Assembly: GCF_003635115.1 (NCBI RefSeq)
Contig: NZ_RBXJ01000004.1
Location: 124,001 to 188,000 of the forward strand
Source of the DNA: Microbacterium sp. AG1240
Lineage (GTDB): Bacteria; Actinomycetota; Actinomycetes; Actinomycetales; Microbacteriaceae
Reading direction: 5' to 3'
DNA: 64,000 nucleotides
Positions 32,472-40,953 of this stretch are shown piece by piece. Position numbers and translations under genes: made by a program. The notes beneath the pieces were generated by a model. That model worked only from the letters and a program-made list of their open reading frames with translations, was not told the DNA's origin and did not search any database. Position 1 is the first letter of the stretch, and the number at the start of each line of letters is the position of its first letter.

Positions 32472-33215
32472 ATGGGCGACTCCGGCACGCGGCGAACGGG
32501 CAGCATCCATCTGATCGGCGGCGGACGCGACGCGGGGCGCCTGGCACCTTTGTTCGCCGCATTCGTCGAAGACGCCGCGCAGCGGAGGGCGGATGCCGCG
32601 GCGCGGCCGCGCATCCATCTGCTGATCGTGCGCGAGCCCGGCGACGAGGAGACCGCCGAACGGTTCGCGGCGCCGCTGCGATCCGCCGGGGCCGACGTCG
32701 TCATACGTGCGGTGGACGAGGGGGAGGCCTTCGCCGCCGACGCCCTCAACGGTGCGGACGGGATCGCCGTCGGCGGCGGACTCACCCCGGCCTACCGCGA
32801 CGCGTGCGGGGCGCTCGCCGCATCCATCCGCTCCCTCGTCGCGCGTGGCGCACCGTATCTCGGGTTCTCGGCGGGCTCGGCGATCGCCGCCGGCCGCGCA
32901 CTGCTCGGCGGCTACCGACTCGACGGCGTCGAGGTCGGCGACGAGGGTGCGTCGGAGGAGCTCGACGAGCTCGAGGTCGCCGACGGTCTCGGCCTCGTGC
33001 CGTTCGCGATCGACGTGCACGCCGCGCAGTGGGGCACGCTGTCGCGGCTCGTGGCAGCGGTTGACGCCGGTCTCGTGCCGGAGGGCTACGCGATCGACGA
33101 GCACACCGTCGTCGTCGTCCGCGACGGGGTGATCGATGTCGTGGGCGCGGGCGCCGCCTGGCATGTGTCGCCGGGCGTCACCGTTCGGCGGGTGCGTCCT
33201 CGCTCAGCGCGATGA
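32472..33215 (+). CDS. Peptidase S51/cyanophycinase-like class I amidotransferase fold
   Basis: 247 aa. The nucleophile elbow GFSAGSA (Ser, about 135) and AVGGGLTPAYRD identify the S51 family. Members cleave after acidic residues (dipeptidase E) or hydrolyse cyanophycin; which applies is unclear. The late H in IDVHAAQW may be the catalytic His. AAGGAGG lies before the ATG. Its 3' end overlaps the converging quinone-oxidoreductase-type gene by 38 bp. Confidence 0.83.
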   Translation: MGDSGTRRTGSIHLIGGGRDAGRLAPLFAAFVEDAAQRRADAAARPRIHLLIVREPGDEETAERFAAPLRSAGADVVIRAVDEGEAFAADALNGADGIAVGGGLTPAYRDACGALAASIRSLVARGAPYLGFSAGSAIAAGRALLGGYRLDGVEVGDEGASEELDELEVADGLGLVPFAIDVHAAQWGTLSRLVAAVDAGLVPEGYAIDEHTVVVVRDGVIDVVGAGAAWHVSPGVTVRRVRPRSAR

Positions 33216-34317
33216 CGAGTTTCTCCGCCGAGGTGCCTGCACGCAGTCGGTCGACAGCGGCCTGCACGTCGTCGAGGCGGTGGCCGACGATCCGTGCCGG
33301 GGGGAAGGCGACGTGGCGTCCATCGGCGAGCGCCGAGGGCAGGTAGTCGGTCCACAGCATCCGGCCCACCTCGTTGTCCATGAGCGAGCTGCCCCACACG
33401 AACCGGGCGCGCACACCCCTCAGCGCGCATCGCACCTGAAGAACGGCGTTACCGGTGACGAGGCGGCCGATGATGCGCGCTCGAGCGGCGGAGAGTCCGC
33501 CGCGGCGGGGCTGGTCGTAGAACGAGACGGAAGGGCTCGCCAGAGCCACCCTCTTCGCGCCGGTCGCGATGGCGATCGCGACGCACGGCTCGGCCGACCC
33601 CGTCGCGACCGCCAGCACGCCGACGGTCGAGGTTCCCCGAGTTGCCGCCACCACCTTCTCGACCACGTCGGGGTCGCGATAGTCGACGACGTGTGCCGCG
33701 CCCAGTTCGCGCAGCCGCGCATGGTTGCGGGGTGACGCCGTCGCGATGACGCAGTAGCCGGCGGCGCGGGCGAGCTGAATCGCGTTCGCCCCGACGCTGG
33801 TGGCCCCGCCCCAGATCACGACCGTCTCGTCGCGGCTCGGAGCGTTGCGCGAAGGGTGTGCGAGCGAGAGGTTGTCGGCCTGGAACAGGGCGGATGCTGC
33901 CGTTGACACCGCGAGGGGGAGTGCGACCGCATCGGCGTACGCCATGCGCTCGGGGAGCGGTGCCGCCAGGCGTTCCTCGACGGCGACGAATTCCTGGAAC
34001 CCCCCTTCGGCGATGTGATCGCGCCCTTTCTCCATCCCGACGGCGTAGGCGGTGATCCGATCGCCCGGCCGGAACCGGGTGACCTGGCCCCCGACCGATA
34101 CGACGACGCCGGCGACGTCTTCGCCGAGGACGACGGGATAGGTCAGCCAGCGATACATCAGTCGTCCGTTCGACTGCGTGATCGCGTCGAGCGGATTCAC
34201 CGCGACGGCTCGCACGTGCACGATGATCTGCGTCGGGGATGCGGCGGGGTAGGGGGAGTCTCGAACGGTGAGATCGGCGTAGGGCTCGTCGATCCACGCG
34301 GCGGTGTTGGTCGGCAT
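33178..34317 (-). CDS. Zinc-less medium-chain dehydrogenase, quinone oxidoreductase-like
   Basis: 379 aa. GroES-like N-half (VVLGEDVAGVVVSVGGQVTRFRPGD) and Rossmann half with WGGATSVGANAIQLARAAG (GxxSVG, NADPH). No catalytic-zinc cysteines in the usual places, so it belongs with enoyl/quinone reductases. ATG at 34317; the frame stays open to 34392, but that region holds the operator. The divergent TetR gene probably represses it. Confidence 0.9.
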   Translation of the reverse strand: MPTNTAAWIDEPYADLTVRDSPYPAASPTQIIVHVRAVAVNPLDAITQSNGRLMYRWLTYPVVLGEDVAGVVVSVGGQVTRFRPGDRITAYAVGMEKGRDHIAEGGFQEFVAVEERLAAPLPERMAYADAVALPLAVSTAASALFQADNLSLAHPSRNAPSRDETVVIWGGATSVGANAIQLARAAGYCVIATASPRNHARLRELGAAHVVDYRDPDVVEKVVAATRGTSTVGVLAVATGSAEPCVAIAIATGAKRVALASPSVSFYDQPRRGGLSAARARIIGRLVTGNAVLQVRCALRGVRARFVWGSSLMDNEVGRMLWTDYLPSALADGRHVAFPPARIVGHRLDDVQAAVDRLRAGTSAEKLVIALSEDAPAER

Positions 34318-34347
34318 CTGTGGTCCTCTGATCGCGTGATGGCACGT

Positions 34348-34370
34348 CGTGTCATGACCATGATGACACG
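34348..34370. promoter_or_regulatory. TetR-type operator
   Basis: Perfect 8-bp arms CGTGTCAT and ATGACACG separated by 7 bp, between the divergent oxidoreductase and tetR genes. Confidence 0.7.
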
Positions 34371-34378
34371 AAGTGTCG

Positions 34379-34384
34379 TAAGGT
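34379..34384 (+). promoter_or_regulatory. Candidate -10, leaderless tetR transcript
   Basis: TAAGGT-GGCTGC-ATG, 9 bp after the operator. Confidence 0.55.
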
Positions 34385-34390
34385 GGCTGC

Positions 34391-34954
34391 ATGAGTCGAT
34401 GGGCGCCCGACGCGGCACTGCGTCTGGAGAACGCCGCGGTCGATCTCTTCGAGAAGCAGGGCTACGGGCCGACGACGGTTCCGCAGATCGCGGCTCGTGC
34501 GGGCCTCACGACCCGCACGTTCTTCCGGCACTTCGCCGACAAGCGCGAGGTGCTCTTCCTCCGCGACCGGGAGTTCCCCGACGTCGTCGGCGCCGCGCTC
34601 ACCGGCCTGCCGGGTGACCTGGGCCCGTCGGAACTCGTCGAGCGAGCACTCGCCTCCGCGGTCGAACCTCTCGAGCGGTGGCGCGAGGCCATCGGACGCC
34701 GCAGAACGCTCATCCAGACCGACGACCGTCTGAAGGAACGGGAGCTGCTCAAGTCGGCGCGTCTCTCCGAGGCCGTGGCGAGTGCGCTGAGTACGCGCGG
34801 GCTCGCCCCTCTCGACGCGCGACTGCTCGCGGCGATGGCGGTCTCCGTCTTCGACGTCGCCCTCGATGGGTGGCTCGACTCCGCCGACGGCACGACTCTC
34901 GCCGACCACCTGGCGGTCGTGTGGGATCGGATGCGCGCCGTCCACAGCGCGTGA
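34391..34954 (+). CDS. TetR/AcrR-family repressor
   Basis: 187 aa. N-terminal helix-turn-helix (AVDLFEKQGYGPTTVPQIAARAGLTTRTFFRHFADKREVL, about 12-55) with the typical TFFRHF signature; the rest is a ligand-binding helical domain. It should repress the divergent quinone-oxidoreductase-type gene, and itself, through the dyad at 34348-34370. Confidence 0.94.
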   Translation: MSRWAPDAALRLENAAVDLFEKQGYGPTTVPQIAARAGLTTRTFFRHFADKREVLFLRDREFPDVVGAALTGLPGDLGPSELVERALASAVEPLERWREAIGRRRTLIQTDDRLKERELLKSARLSEAVASALSTRGLAPLDARLLAAMAVSVFDVALDGWLDSADGTTLADHLAVVWDRMRAVHSA

Positions 34955-34962
34955 CGGTGCGG

Positions 34963-35028
34963 TTCGGGGCGCGTTTCTCGCCGCGGGGCGCGACATTTCG
35001 CGCCCCGAGCGGAGAAACCCGCCCCGAA
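34963..35028. repeat. 66-bp nested hairpin between converging genes
   Basis: Outer arms TTCGGGGCGCGTTTCTC and GAGAAACCCGCCCCGAA (17 bp, one mismatch) enclose inner arms CGGGGCGCG and CGCGCCCCG (perfect 9 bp) around ACATTT. It lies between tetR and efeB and may terminate both. Its design and AAACCCG arm recall the repeat at 15659, suggesting a repetitive element. Confidence 0.7.
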
Positions 35029-35038
35029 ACGGCGCAGG

Positions 35039-36343
35039 TCAGGCGAACAGCCCCGCGCCGACGTACGAACCCGGCGCGGCCCCCGGGGGCACGGCCCACA
35101 ACCCCGAACCCACGTGACGGATGTACTCGCGCATCGCGTCGGTCGACAACGCCCTCTGCAGGCTGATGAACTGCTCGGGACTGCGCTGGAACGACAGGAA
35201 GAACAACCCCGCGTCGAGCCTGCCGAGGTCGGTGTTGCCGTCGACAAAGTTGTACCCGCGGCGAAGGATGCGGATGCCGCCGTTGTTGTCGGGGTGGGCC
35301 AGATGCACGTGGCTGGTGCGGTCGATGCGAGGCGCGCCCGCCGCATCCGTCGCCGAGAAATCGGGCTCGGTGAACTCGTCGCCGCCCGACAGGGGTGCTC
35401 CCCGTCCCTTGTCGCGGCCGACGATGCGGTCCTGCTCGCTGAGGCGCACGCGGTCCCACGTCTCGATGATCATCGCGATCTTGCGTGCGACGAGGTACGA
35501 GCCGCCCGCCATCCACGCCGGTTCGTCGCCCGCACCGACCCACACGTTCTCGTCGAGGGCGGCCGTGTCGTCGGCGAGGATGTTCGCCGTGCCGTCCTTG
35601 TATCCGAAGAGGTTGCGCGGGGTCGCGGCCCCCGTGGTCGTGCGCGAGGTGCGGCCGTAGCCGAGCTGCGACCAGCGGATCCGCGCGCGTCCGAACGCGA
35701 TGCGGCTCAGGTTGCGGATCGCGTGGACGGCCACCTGGGGGTCGTCGGCGCAGACCTGGATGCAGAGGTCGCCGTCGGATGCTGCGGGGTCGAGATCGTC
35801 GCCGAGGAACGCGGGCAGGCGCTCGAGCGCCGTGGGGCGCGCACCGGCGAGTCCGTAGCGGTCGTCGAACAGCGACGGACCGAAGCCGAACGTGATCGTC
35901 AGACCGTTCGCGGCGAGTCCCTGCGCTTCTCCGGTGTCGTCCGGCGGGGCCTCGGGGGAGCCCCCGACCGCTCCGGTCGCACTGACTTCGAGCCCTCGCG
36001 ACATCCGCGCCGAGGCGTAGGTCCAGTCCTGCAGCAACGAGATGAGGTCATCGCGGTCGGTGCGCGCCATCATGTCGAACGCGGCGAAGTGCAGGTGCTC
36101 CTGCACGGGGGTCGTGATCCCCGCCTGGTGCGTGCCGTAGAACTCGTACGCCGCCGTCGCCGGGTCGACCGTGGTCGCCGCGGCGGCGGTGCGCTGGGCC
36201 ACGACGCCGCCGCCGGCTCCCATCACGAGGCCCGCGGCGCCCGCCCCGAACGCCCAGCCGAACAGCCCGCGGCGCGAGACGCCGGTTGCGGGGTCAGCCG
36301 GCGGGGCGTCGGCGCGCGGCGTCTCGTCGAATTCGGTGGTCAC
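35039..36343 (-). CDS. efeB: Deferrochelatase/Dyp-type peroxidase
   Basis: 434 aa. Twin-arginine signal (SRRGLFGWAFGAGAAG) sends the folded heme protein across the membrane. GYKDGTANI is the Dyp-peroxidase GxxDG distal motif, and HVHLAHPDNN lies in the heme region. EfeB oxidises Fe(II) or extracts heme iron for EfeU. GTG start at 36343, 1 bp after efeO stops. Third gene of efeUOB. Confidence 0.95.
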   Translation of the reverse strand: MTTEFDETPRADAPPADPATGVSRRGLFGWAFGAGAAGLVMGAGGGVVAQRTAAAATTVDPATAAYEFYGTHQAGITTPVQEHLHFAAFDMMARTDRDDLISLLQDWTYASARMSRGLEVSATGAVGGSPEAPPDDTGEAQGLAANGLTITFGFGPSLFDDRYGLAGARPTALERLPAFLGDDLDPAASDGDLCIQVCADDPQVAVHAIRNLSRIAFGRARIRWSQLGYGRTSRTTTGAATPRNLFGYKDGTANILADDTAALDENVWVGAGDEPAWMAGGSYLVARKIAMIIETWDRVRLSEQDRIVGRDKGRGAPLSGGDEFTEPDFSATDAAGAPRIDRTSHVHLAHPDNNGGIRILRRGYNFVDGNTDLGRLDAGLFFLSFQRSPEQFISLQRALSTDAMREYIRHVGSGLWAVPPGAAPGSYVGAGLFA

Positions 36344-36344
36344 A

Positions 36345-37574
36345 TCACTCCAGGACGGTCACGGTGAGCTGAGAGAGCGGCTCGGCCAGTGCGTTGATGA
36401 GGTCGGTGAACTCGCGCTTGTCGGCCTCGGTGAGCTGGCTGTAGCCGACGAAACCGTCGGTGAGCGAACCGTGCGCGGCCAGAGAGGCCTCGAGGTCGGC
36501 ATAGCCGGCGTCGATCTCGTCGACGAGGGTGGCACCCTCGTCGCCCTTCGAGGCGGCGAAGTCGGACACGAGCGAGAACGCCATCTTCGACCCCTCCACG
36601 TTCGCGGCGAAGTCGGAGAGGTCGGTCCCCGACCACCAGTCCTCCTCGCCGCTGATCTTTCCCGTCGCGACCTCGTCGAGGAGCGCGATCGCGCCGTTCG
36701 AGATGCCCGCGACGCCCTGTGCGTCGAGTGCCGTCTGGAACTCGGCCGAGTGCACGTAGTCGTACAGCTCCTGCACATCGGTGATCAGCTGGTCGCCGTA
36801 GGAGGCGCGTTCCTCGGCCGTCGACGGCGCCCAGTCCTGCCAGGCGGGCGTCTCGCCGTCGGCGTTCAGGGCATCCTGAGCCGGAACCCAGAGATCCTTC
36901 TCGATGCGGTGGAACCCGGTCCAGTCGAGCCCCTCGGCGACAGCGTCGACCTCGCGGTAGTCGATGCGGGGATCGAGGTCGCCCAGCGCTTCGGCGACGG
37001 GCTCGATGCGCTCGTAGAACGCGCGCACCTGCGGGAACTGCGCCTGCGCCGCCGCATCGTCGCCCGATTCGTAGGCGGCGACGAACGCGTCGACGGCGGG
37101 CACGAGCTGGCCGACCTGATCTTTGACGAACGCGGCGTAGAGGTCGACGGCCTGCTGCTTCTGCTCGGCGTCGGGTCCGTCGATCGCGACCGTGTCGCCG
37201 CTGACGGAGAAGCCGGCCCGGCCGACGCCGTCGCCGATCATGCCGGGCTTGCAGAGCGTGAAGTAGTCGCCGGGCTGCGCGACGACGGTGAGGGTGCGCG
37301 ACGCGCCCGGGGCGATGTTCTCGACCTCGCCCACGATGCGCAGGCCGTCGTCGGCGAGCAGGTAGAACTCCGTCACCTCGTCACCGCTGTTCGTGACGTC
37401 GAACGCGAGGGTGCCGCTCGTCGCGCTCGACCCCGACACCGCGCACCCGTCGGCGGTCGACGTCACGGTGAGGGCATCGGATGCGGCGACGTCGGCCTTC
37501 GCGACGCAACCTGCCAGGACGACGGTCACGACCCCGAGGGCTGCTGCCGCCCCGACGAGACGAGAGGTGTTCAT
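36345..37574 (-). CDS. efeO: EfeO iron-uptake lipoprotein
   Basis: 409 aa. Signal peptide with lipobox VLAGC. A cupredoxin-like N-domain (LTVTSTADGCAVSGSS to FTLCKPGM) precedes the M75 helical domain with its HxxE site in FHRIEKDLW. EfeO binds Fe and hands it to EfeU. ATG at 37574 overlaps the efeU stop (ATGA); efeB follows. Confidence 0.95.
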   Translation of the reverse strand: MNTSRLVGAAAALGVVTVVLAGCVAKADVAASDALTVTSTADGCAVSGSSATSGTLAFDVTNSGDEVTEFYLLADDGLRIVGEVENIAPGASRTLTVVAQPGDYFTLCKPGMIGDGVGRAGFSVSGDTVAIDGPDAEQKQQAVDLYAAFVKDQVGQLVPAVDAFVAAYESGDDAAAQAQFPQVRAFYERIEPVAEALGDLDPRIDYREVDAVAEGLDWTGFHRIEKDLWVPAQDALNADGETPAWQDWAPSTAEERASYGDQLITDVQELYDYVHSAEFQTALDAQGVAGISNGAIALLDEVATGKISGEEDWWSGTDLSDFAANVEGSKMAFSLVSDFAASKGDEGATLVDEIDAGYADLEASLAAHGSLTDGFVGYSQLTEADKREFTDLINALAEPLSQLTVTVLE

Positions 37575-38581
37575 ACTGCTCCTTGCTGTGTGGTGGGCGC
37601 GCCGGCGGCGGGAACGCCGGCGCCGTTCGAGGGGATCCCGGTGCCGCGGGCGGAGTTCGTCGGCGCTGCGGGGGCGGATGTCGCTCGAGCGGTGCGCCCC
37701 GATGCGCCGCGGACGAAGAAGAAACCGACGACGGCGATGTACAGGCACCACGCGATGACCTGCAGCCACGTCATCCGCGGCATGAAGCCGATCGTGGCCT
37801 GGAGGATGGCGGCGAGCGGTCCGCCCGGAGGCACGGCCACGGAGAGGTCGAAGGCCCACCCGAGGGGGAGGGCCGCCCACCCGGTCGCGACGGCGCCGTT
37901 CGCGGTGTCCAGCGGGGCGCCGGCGGTGAAGGGGCCGGGAAGGGCGCCGGCCTCCTGCAGGTCGTGGATCGCGTAGGCCAGCACGCCGGCGGCGACGATG
38001 ACGAGGAACGCGCCCGTCCAGGTGAAGAAGACCCGCAGGTTCAGGCGCAGCATCCCCCTGGCCACCGCCCACCCGAGCACGACCGCGCACGCGAGACCGA
38101 GGAGTGCGCCCAGGAGCGCATCGGGCGCGTTGCCGAACGACTGCACCATCGACCACAGCAGCAGGGTCGTCTCGATCCCCTCGCGGGCGACCGAGACGAA
38201 ACCGATCGCGATGAGAGCCCAGACGCTGCCGGCGACCAGCGCGCGCTGCACCCCGCTCTCGAGATCGTTCTTCAGCGTGCGGGCCGTGCGCTGCATCCAG
38301 AAGATCATCCAGGTCACCATCGCGACCGCGACGAGCGAGAGGAGTCCGCCGATGAGCTCCTGCGCCTCGAACGTCAGGGAGTACGCGCCGAAGGTGAGGA
38401 TCGCCCCGATGCCGAGTGAGAGGGCCACGGCGAGCGCGACCCCGGCCCAGAGTCGGGGAAGCGCGTCGCGATGGCCGGATCTCGACAGGTAGGCGACGAG
38501 GATGCCGACGACGAGGGCAGCCTCCAGGCCTTCGCGCAGGCCGATGAGGAAGGTCGCGAACACGGGCGGACGTCCTTGCAT
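37571..38581 (-). CDS. efeU: Ferrous iron permease, FTR1 type
   Basis: 336 aa with seven helices. The two iron-binding REXXE motifs are seen: LREGLEA in helix 1 and AREGIET in helix 4. The C-terminal ~35 residues are a Gly/Ala/Pro tail after the last helix. The first gene of efeUOB; an iron box 42 bp upstream should shut the operon under iron-replete conditions. Confidence 0.95.
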   Translation of the reverse strand: MQGRPPVFATFLIGLREGLEAALVVGILVAYLSRSGHRDALPRLWAGVALAVALSLGIGAILTFGAYSLTFEAQELIGGLLSLVAVAMVTWMIFWMQRTARTLKNDLESGVQRALVAGSVWALIAIGFVSVAREGIETTLLLWSMVQSFGNAPDALLGALLGLACAVVLGWAVARGMLRLNLRVFFTWTGAFLVIVAAGVLAYAIHDLQEAGALPGPFTAGAPLDTANGAVATGWAALPLGWAFDLSVAVPPGGPLAAILQATIGFMPRMTWLQVIAWCLYIAVVGFFFVRGASGRTARATSAPAAPTNSARGTGIPSNGAGVPAAGAPTTQQGAV

Positions 38582-38622
38582 GGGGAAACGGGAACGAGGG
38601 GCGCCCCATCAGGTCGGCCTCG

Positions 38623-38641
38623 TGAGGTAAGGCTTGCCTCA
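38623..38641. promoter_or_regulatory. IdeR/DtxR iron box before efeU
   Basis: TGAGGTAAGGCTTGCCTCA. It matches the 19-bp DtxR consensus (TTAGGTTAGGCTAACCTAA) at 14 positions by my alignment and is a near-perfect dyad. Confidence 0.75.
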
Positions 38642-38748
38642 CCGATCCGAAACAGTACGCCCATCGAGGCCATCCCGTCCACACGACGCATCGACATCGA
38701 GTGACATCGCCCGATGACACCACGTCGTTCCGCGGAGACCGCCTCCGC

Positions 38749-39846
38749 TCAGGGGATCAGGCGCTCCGCCCGGTAGCGGTCGAACAGTGCGGTGAACGAG
38801 TCGACGGTGCGGTGGTGGAGGGTGAACCCCGCGAGGCGCGATTTGCTCATGTCGGTGACGACCTCGATCTCGCGGCCGAGGTCGGCGTCGGTGTGCCACC
38901 ACGACGCGATGCGGGTGACGTCGGGCTCGACGAGTCCGTTTGCCGCGACCACACGGTCCCAGACCTGCTGCGCGTCGACCATCCGCTCCGCCAGAGGCTG
39001 GGGGTTCTCGCCGGGGCCGACGGGTGTGACACCGAAGTACGCGGCCAGCCGCGGCCACATCCAGCGCCACCGGAAGACGTCGCCGTTCACGACGTTGAAG
39101 GCCTCGTCGCGACCCGCCTCGGATGTGGCCGCCCACACCATCTGCTCGGCCAGCACGGTCGCGTCGGTCATGTCGGTCAGCCCGTTCCACTGCGAGAGCG
39201 ACCCCGGGAAGACGAATGGCGCGTCGAGCTCGCGGCAGATCGATGCGTAGACGGCGAGGGTCAGGCCCATGTTCATCGCGTTGCCGACCGCGTGGCCGAT
39301 CACCGTGTGCGAGCGGTGCACCGACCAGGTGAACCCGTCGCGCGCGGCGGCGGCGAACAGCTCGTCCTCCTGGGTGTAGTAGAAGTTCGGGGCGTCCAGT
39401 CGCGGTTCGTCCTCGTGGAACGGCGTATCGGGCATCGCTCCCTGCCCGTACGCCTCGAACGGTCCGAGGTAGTGCTTCAGCCCCGTCACGAGCGCGACGT
39501 GGGCGACCGGTGCGGCGGAGAGGGCGAAGAGGAGGTCGCGGACCATACCGCCGTTGACGGCGATGTTCTCCTCCTCGGTGGACTGACGCGACCATGCCGT
39601 GAAGAACACGTGCGTGGGGCGTTCATCCGCGAGCACCCGGGCGAGGTCGTCCGCCGATCGCAGATCCGCAGACAGCGCTCGCACGCCGGCGCGCGGTGCA
39701 CCGGGGCGTCGGGAGAGCGCGGTCACCTGCCATCCGCTCTCGGCGAGCAGATCGACCAGGGCCGAACCACCGATCCCGGTCGCGCCCACGACGAGCGCGC
39801 GGCGATTCGGAGCGGACGGGGAGGAGGTGTTCGTGGAGGAAGTCAT
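38749..39846 (-). CDS. PRISE-like SDR (progesterone 5-beta-reductase/iridoid synthase type)
   Basis: 365 aa. VVGATGIGGSALVDLL binds NADPH, FFTAWSRQ and the catalytic NFYYTQED with a Tyr in a YxxxD context, and RSHTVIG match the PRISE group of SDRs, which reduce activated C=C bonds (enones, iridoid precursors). Such proteins are known mostly from plants but occur in bacteria. ATG at 39846. Divergent from a classical SDR. Confidence 0.8.
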   Translation of the reverse strand: MTSSTNTSSPSAPNRRALVVGATGIGGSALVDLLAESGWQVTALSRRPGAPRAGVRALSADLRSADDLARVLADERPTHVFFTAWSRQSTEEENIAVNGGMVRDLLFALSAAPVAHVALVTGLKHYLGPFEAYGQGAMPDTPFHEDEPRLDAPNFYYTQEDELFAAAARDGFTWSVHRSHTVIGHAVGNAMNMGLTLAVYASICRELDAPFVFPGSLSQWNGLTDMTDATVLAEQMVWAATSEAGRDEAFNVVNGDVFRWRWMWPRLAAYFGVTPVGPGENPQPLAERMVDAQQVWDRVVAANGLVEPDVTRIASWWHTDADLGREIEVVTDMSKSRLAGFTLHHRTVDSFTALFDRYRAERLIP

Positions 39847-39970
39847 CCCCCGGCCCAACGCGGACGGGCGGGAGGCATTCCCCCTGCGGAGTGCGCGTTC
39901 GCCGCGCAACCCCCGGTGAACGCGAAGCATCCGCGTTTACGCTGACCCCACCCGCAATCGAGGAGGACCC

Positions 39971-40792
39971 GTGCCGCGCACCATCGTCATCACCGGAGCA
40001 AGCGACGGCATCGGCGCCGCATCCGCCCGTCAGCTCACCGACGCCGGCGAACAGGTCGTCGTCGTCGGCCGCAACCCCGAGAAGACGGCCAAGGTCGCCC
40101 GGCAGCTGGGGGCTCCCTCGCACGTGGCCGACTACAGCGACCTCTCTCAGGTGCGCGACCTGGCCGCCGAGCTCCTGGAGACCTACCCCCGGATCGACGT
40201 GCTCGCCAACAACGCGGGGGGAGTGTTCGGCGAGCGCACCGTGACGAAGGACGGGTACGAGCTGACGTTCCAGGTCAACCACCTCGGCGGCTTCCTGCTC
40301 ACCACCCTGCTGCTCGACCGGCTCATCGAGAGCCGGGCGTCGATCGTACAGACCTCGAGCTTCGCCGCGCGGGGATTCTCCCGCTTCGACATCGACGACC
40401 TCCAGGGCGAGAACCGCTTCTCGGCCACCACCGCGTACGGCAACGGCAAGCTCGCGAACGTGCTGTTCACGAAGGAGATCAACCGCCGCTACGGCGATGC
40501 CGGTCTCAGCGCCGTCGCGTTCCACCCCGGGGCCATCGCGAGCGGGTTCGCGGCGGCGTCGACGGGTCCGTGGCGGTTCATGTACACCAACCCGCTCGCG
40601 GCGCGCCTGCTCACCTCCACCGAGGTCGGCGGAGCCCGTCTGACGTGGCTGGCGCTCGGCAAACCCGGCGTCGACTGGCAGCCGGGGGAGTTCTACTCGA
40701 ACAACCGTCCGTCGAAGACGAGCCGCATCGCCGACGACCCGCTCATCGCCAAACGCCTCTGGGACGAGAGCGCCGAGATGGTCGGGCTGTAA
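39971..40792 (+). CDS. Classical SDR, retinol dehydrogenase-like
   Basis: 273 aa. TGASDGIGAASARQL (cofactor), NNAGGVFGE and catalytic YGNGK (YxxxK). The RNPEK after beta-2 suggests NADP preference. GTG start with GAGGAGG. Divergent from the PRISE-like gene. Confidence 0.9.
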   Translation: MPRTIVITGASDGIGAASARQLTDAGEQVVVVGRNPEKTAKVARQLGAPSHVADYSDLSQVRDLAAELLETYPRIDVLANNAGGVFGERTVTKDGYELTFQVNHLGGFLLTTLLLDRLIESRASIVQTSSFAARGFSRFDIDDLQGENRFSATTAYGNGKLANVLFTKEINRRYGDAGLSAVAFHPGAIASGFAAASTGPWRFMYTNPLAARLLTSTEVGGARLTWLALGKPGVDWQPGEFYSNNRPSKTSRIADDPLIAKRLWDESAEMVGL

Positions 40793-40797
40793 CCCCG

Positions 40798-40953
40798 ATG
40801 GCCGCGACCCCGCGGCAGACGAAGCCGTGCGCGCACTGCGGGCGCCCGTTCGCCGACCGTAAGCGGTGGGCCGGGCGCGAGCAGTGGGACGAGGTGAAGT
40901 ACTGCTCACGTGGATGCCGCGCTGCAGCCGCCCGCGAGAGGCGCCGGGCATGA
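40798..40953 (+). CDS. DUF2256 small zinc-ribbon protein
   Basis: 51 aa. Cysteines C11, C14, C36 and C40 (KPCAHCGRPF ... EVKYCSRGCR) form a zinc-ribbon-like site, the DUF2256 signature. The stop overlaps the photolyase-type gene start (ATGA). DUF2256 is often found next to this photolyase family, so they may work together. Confidence 0.85.
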   Translation: MAATPRQTKPCAHCGRPFADRKRWAGREQWDEVKYCSRGCRAAAARERRRA

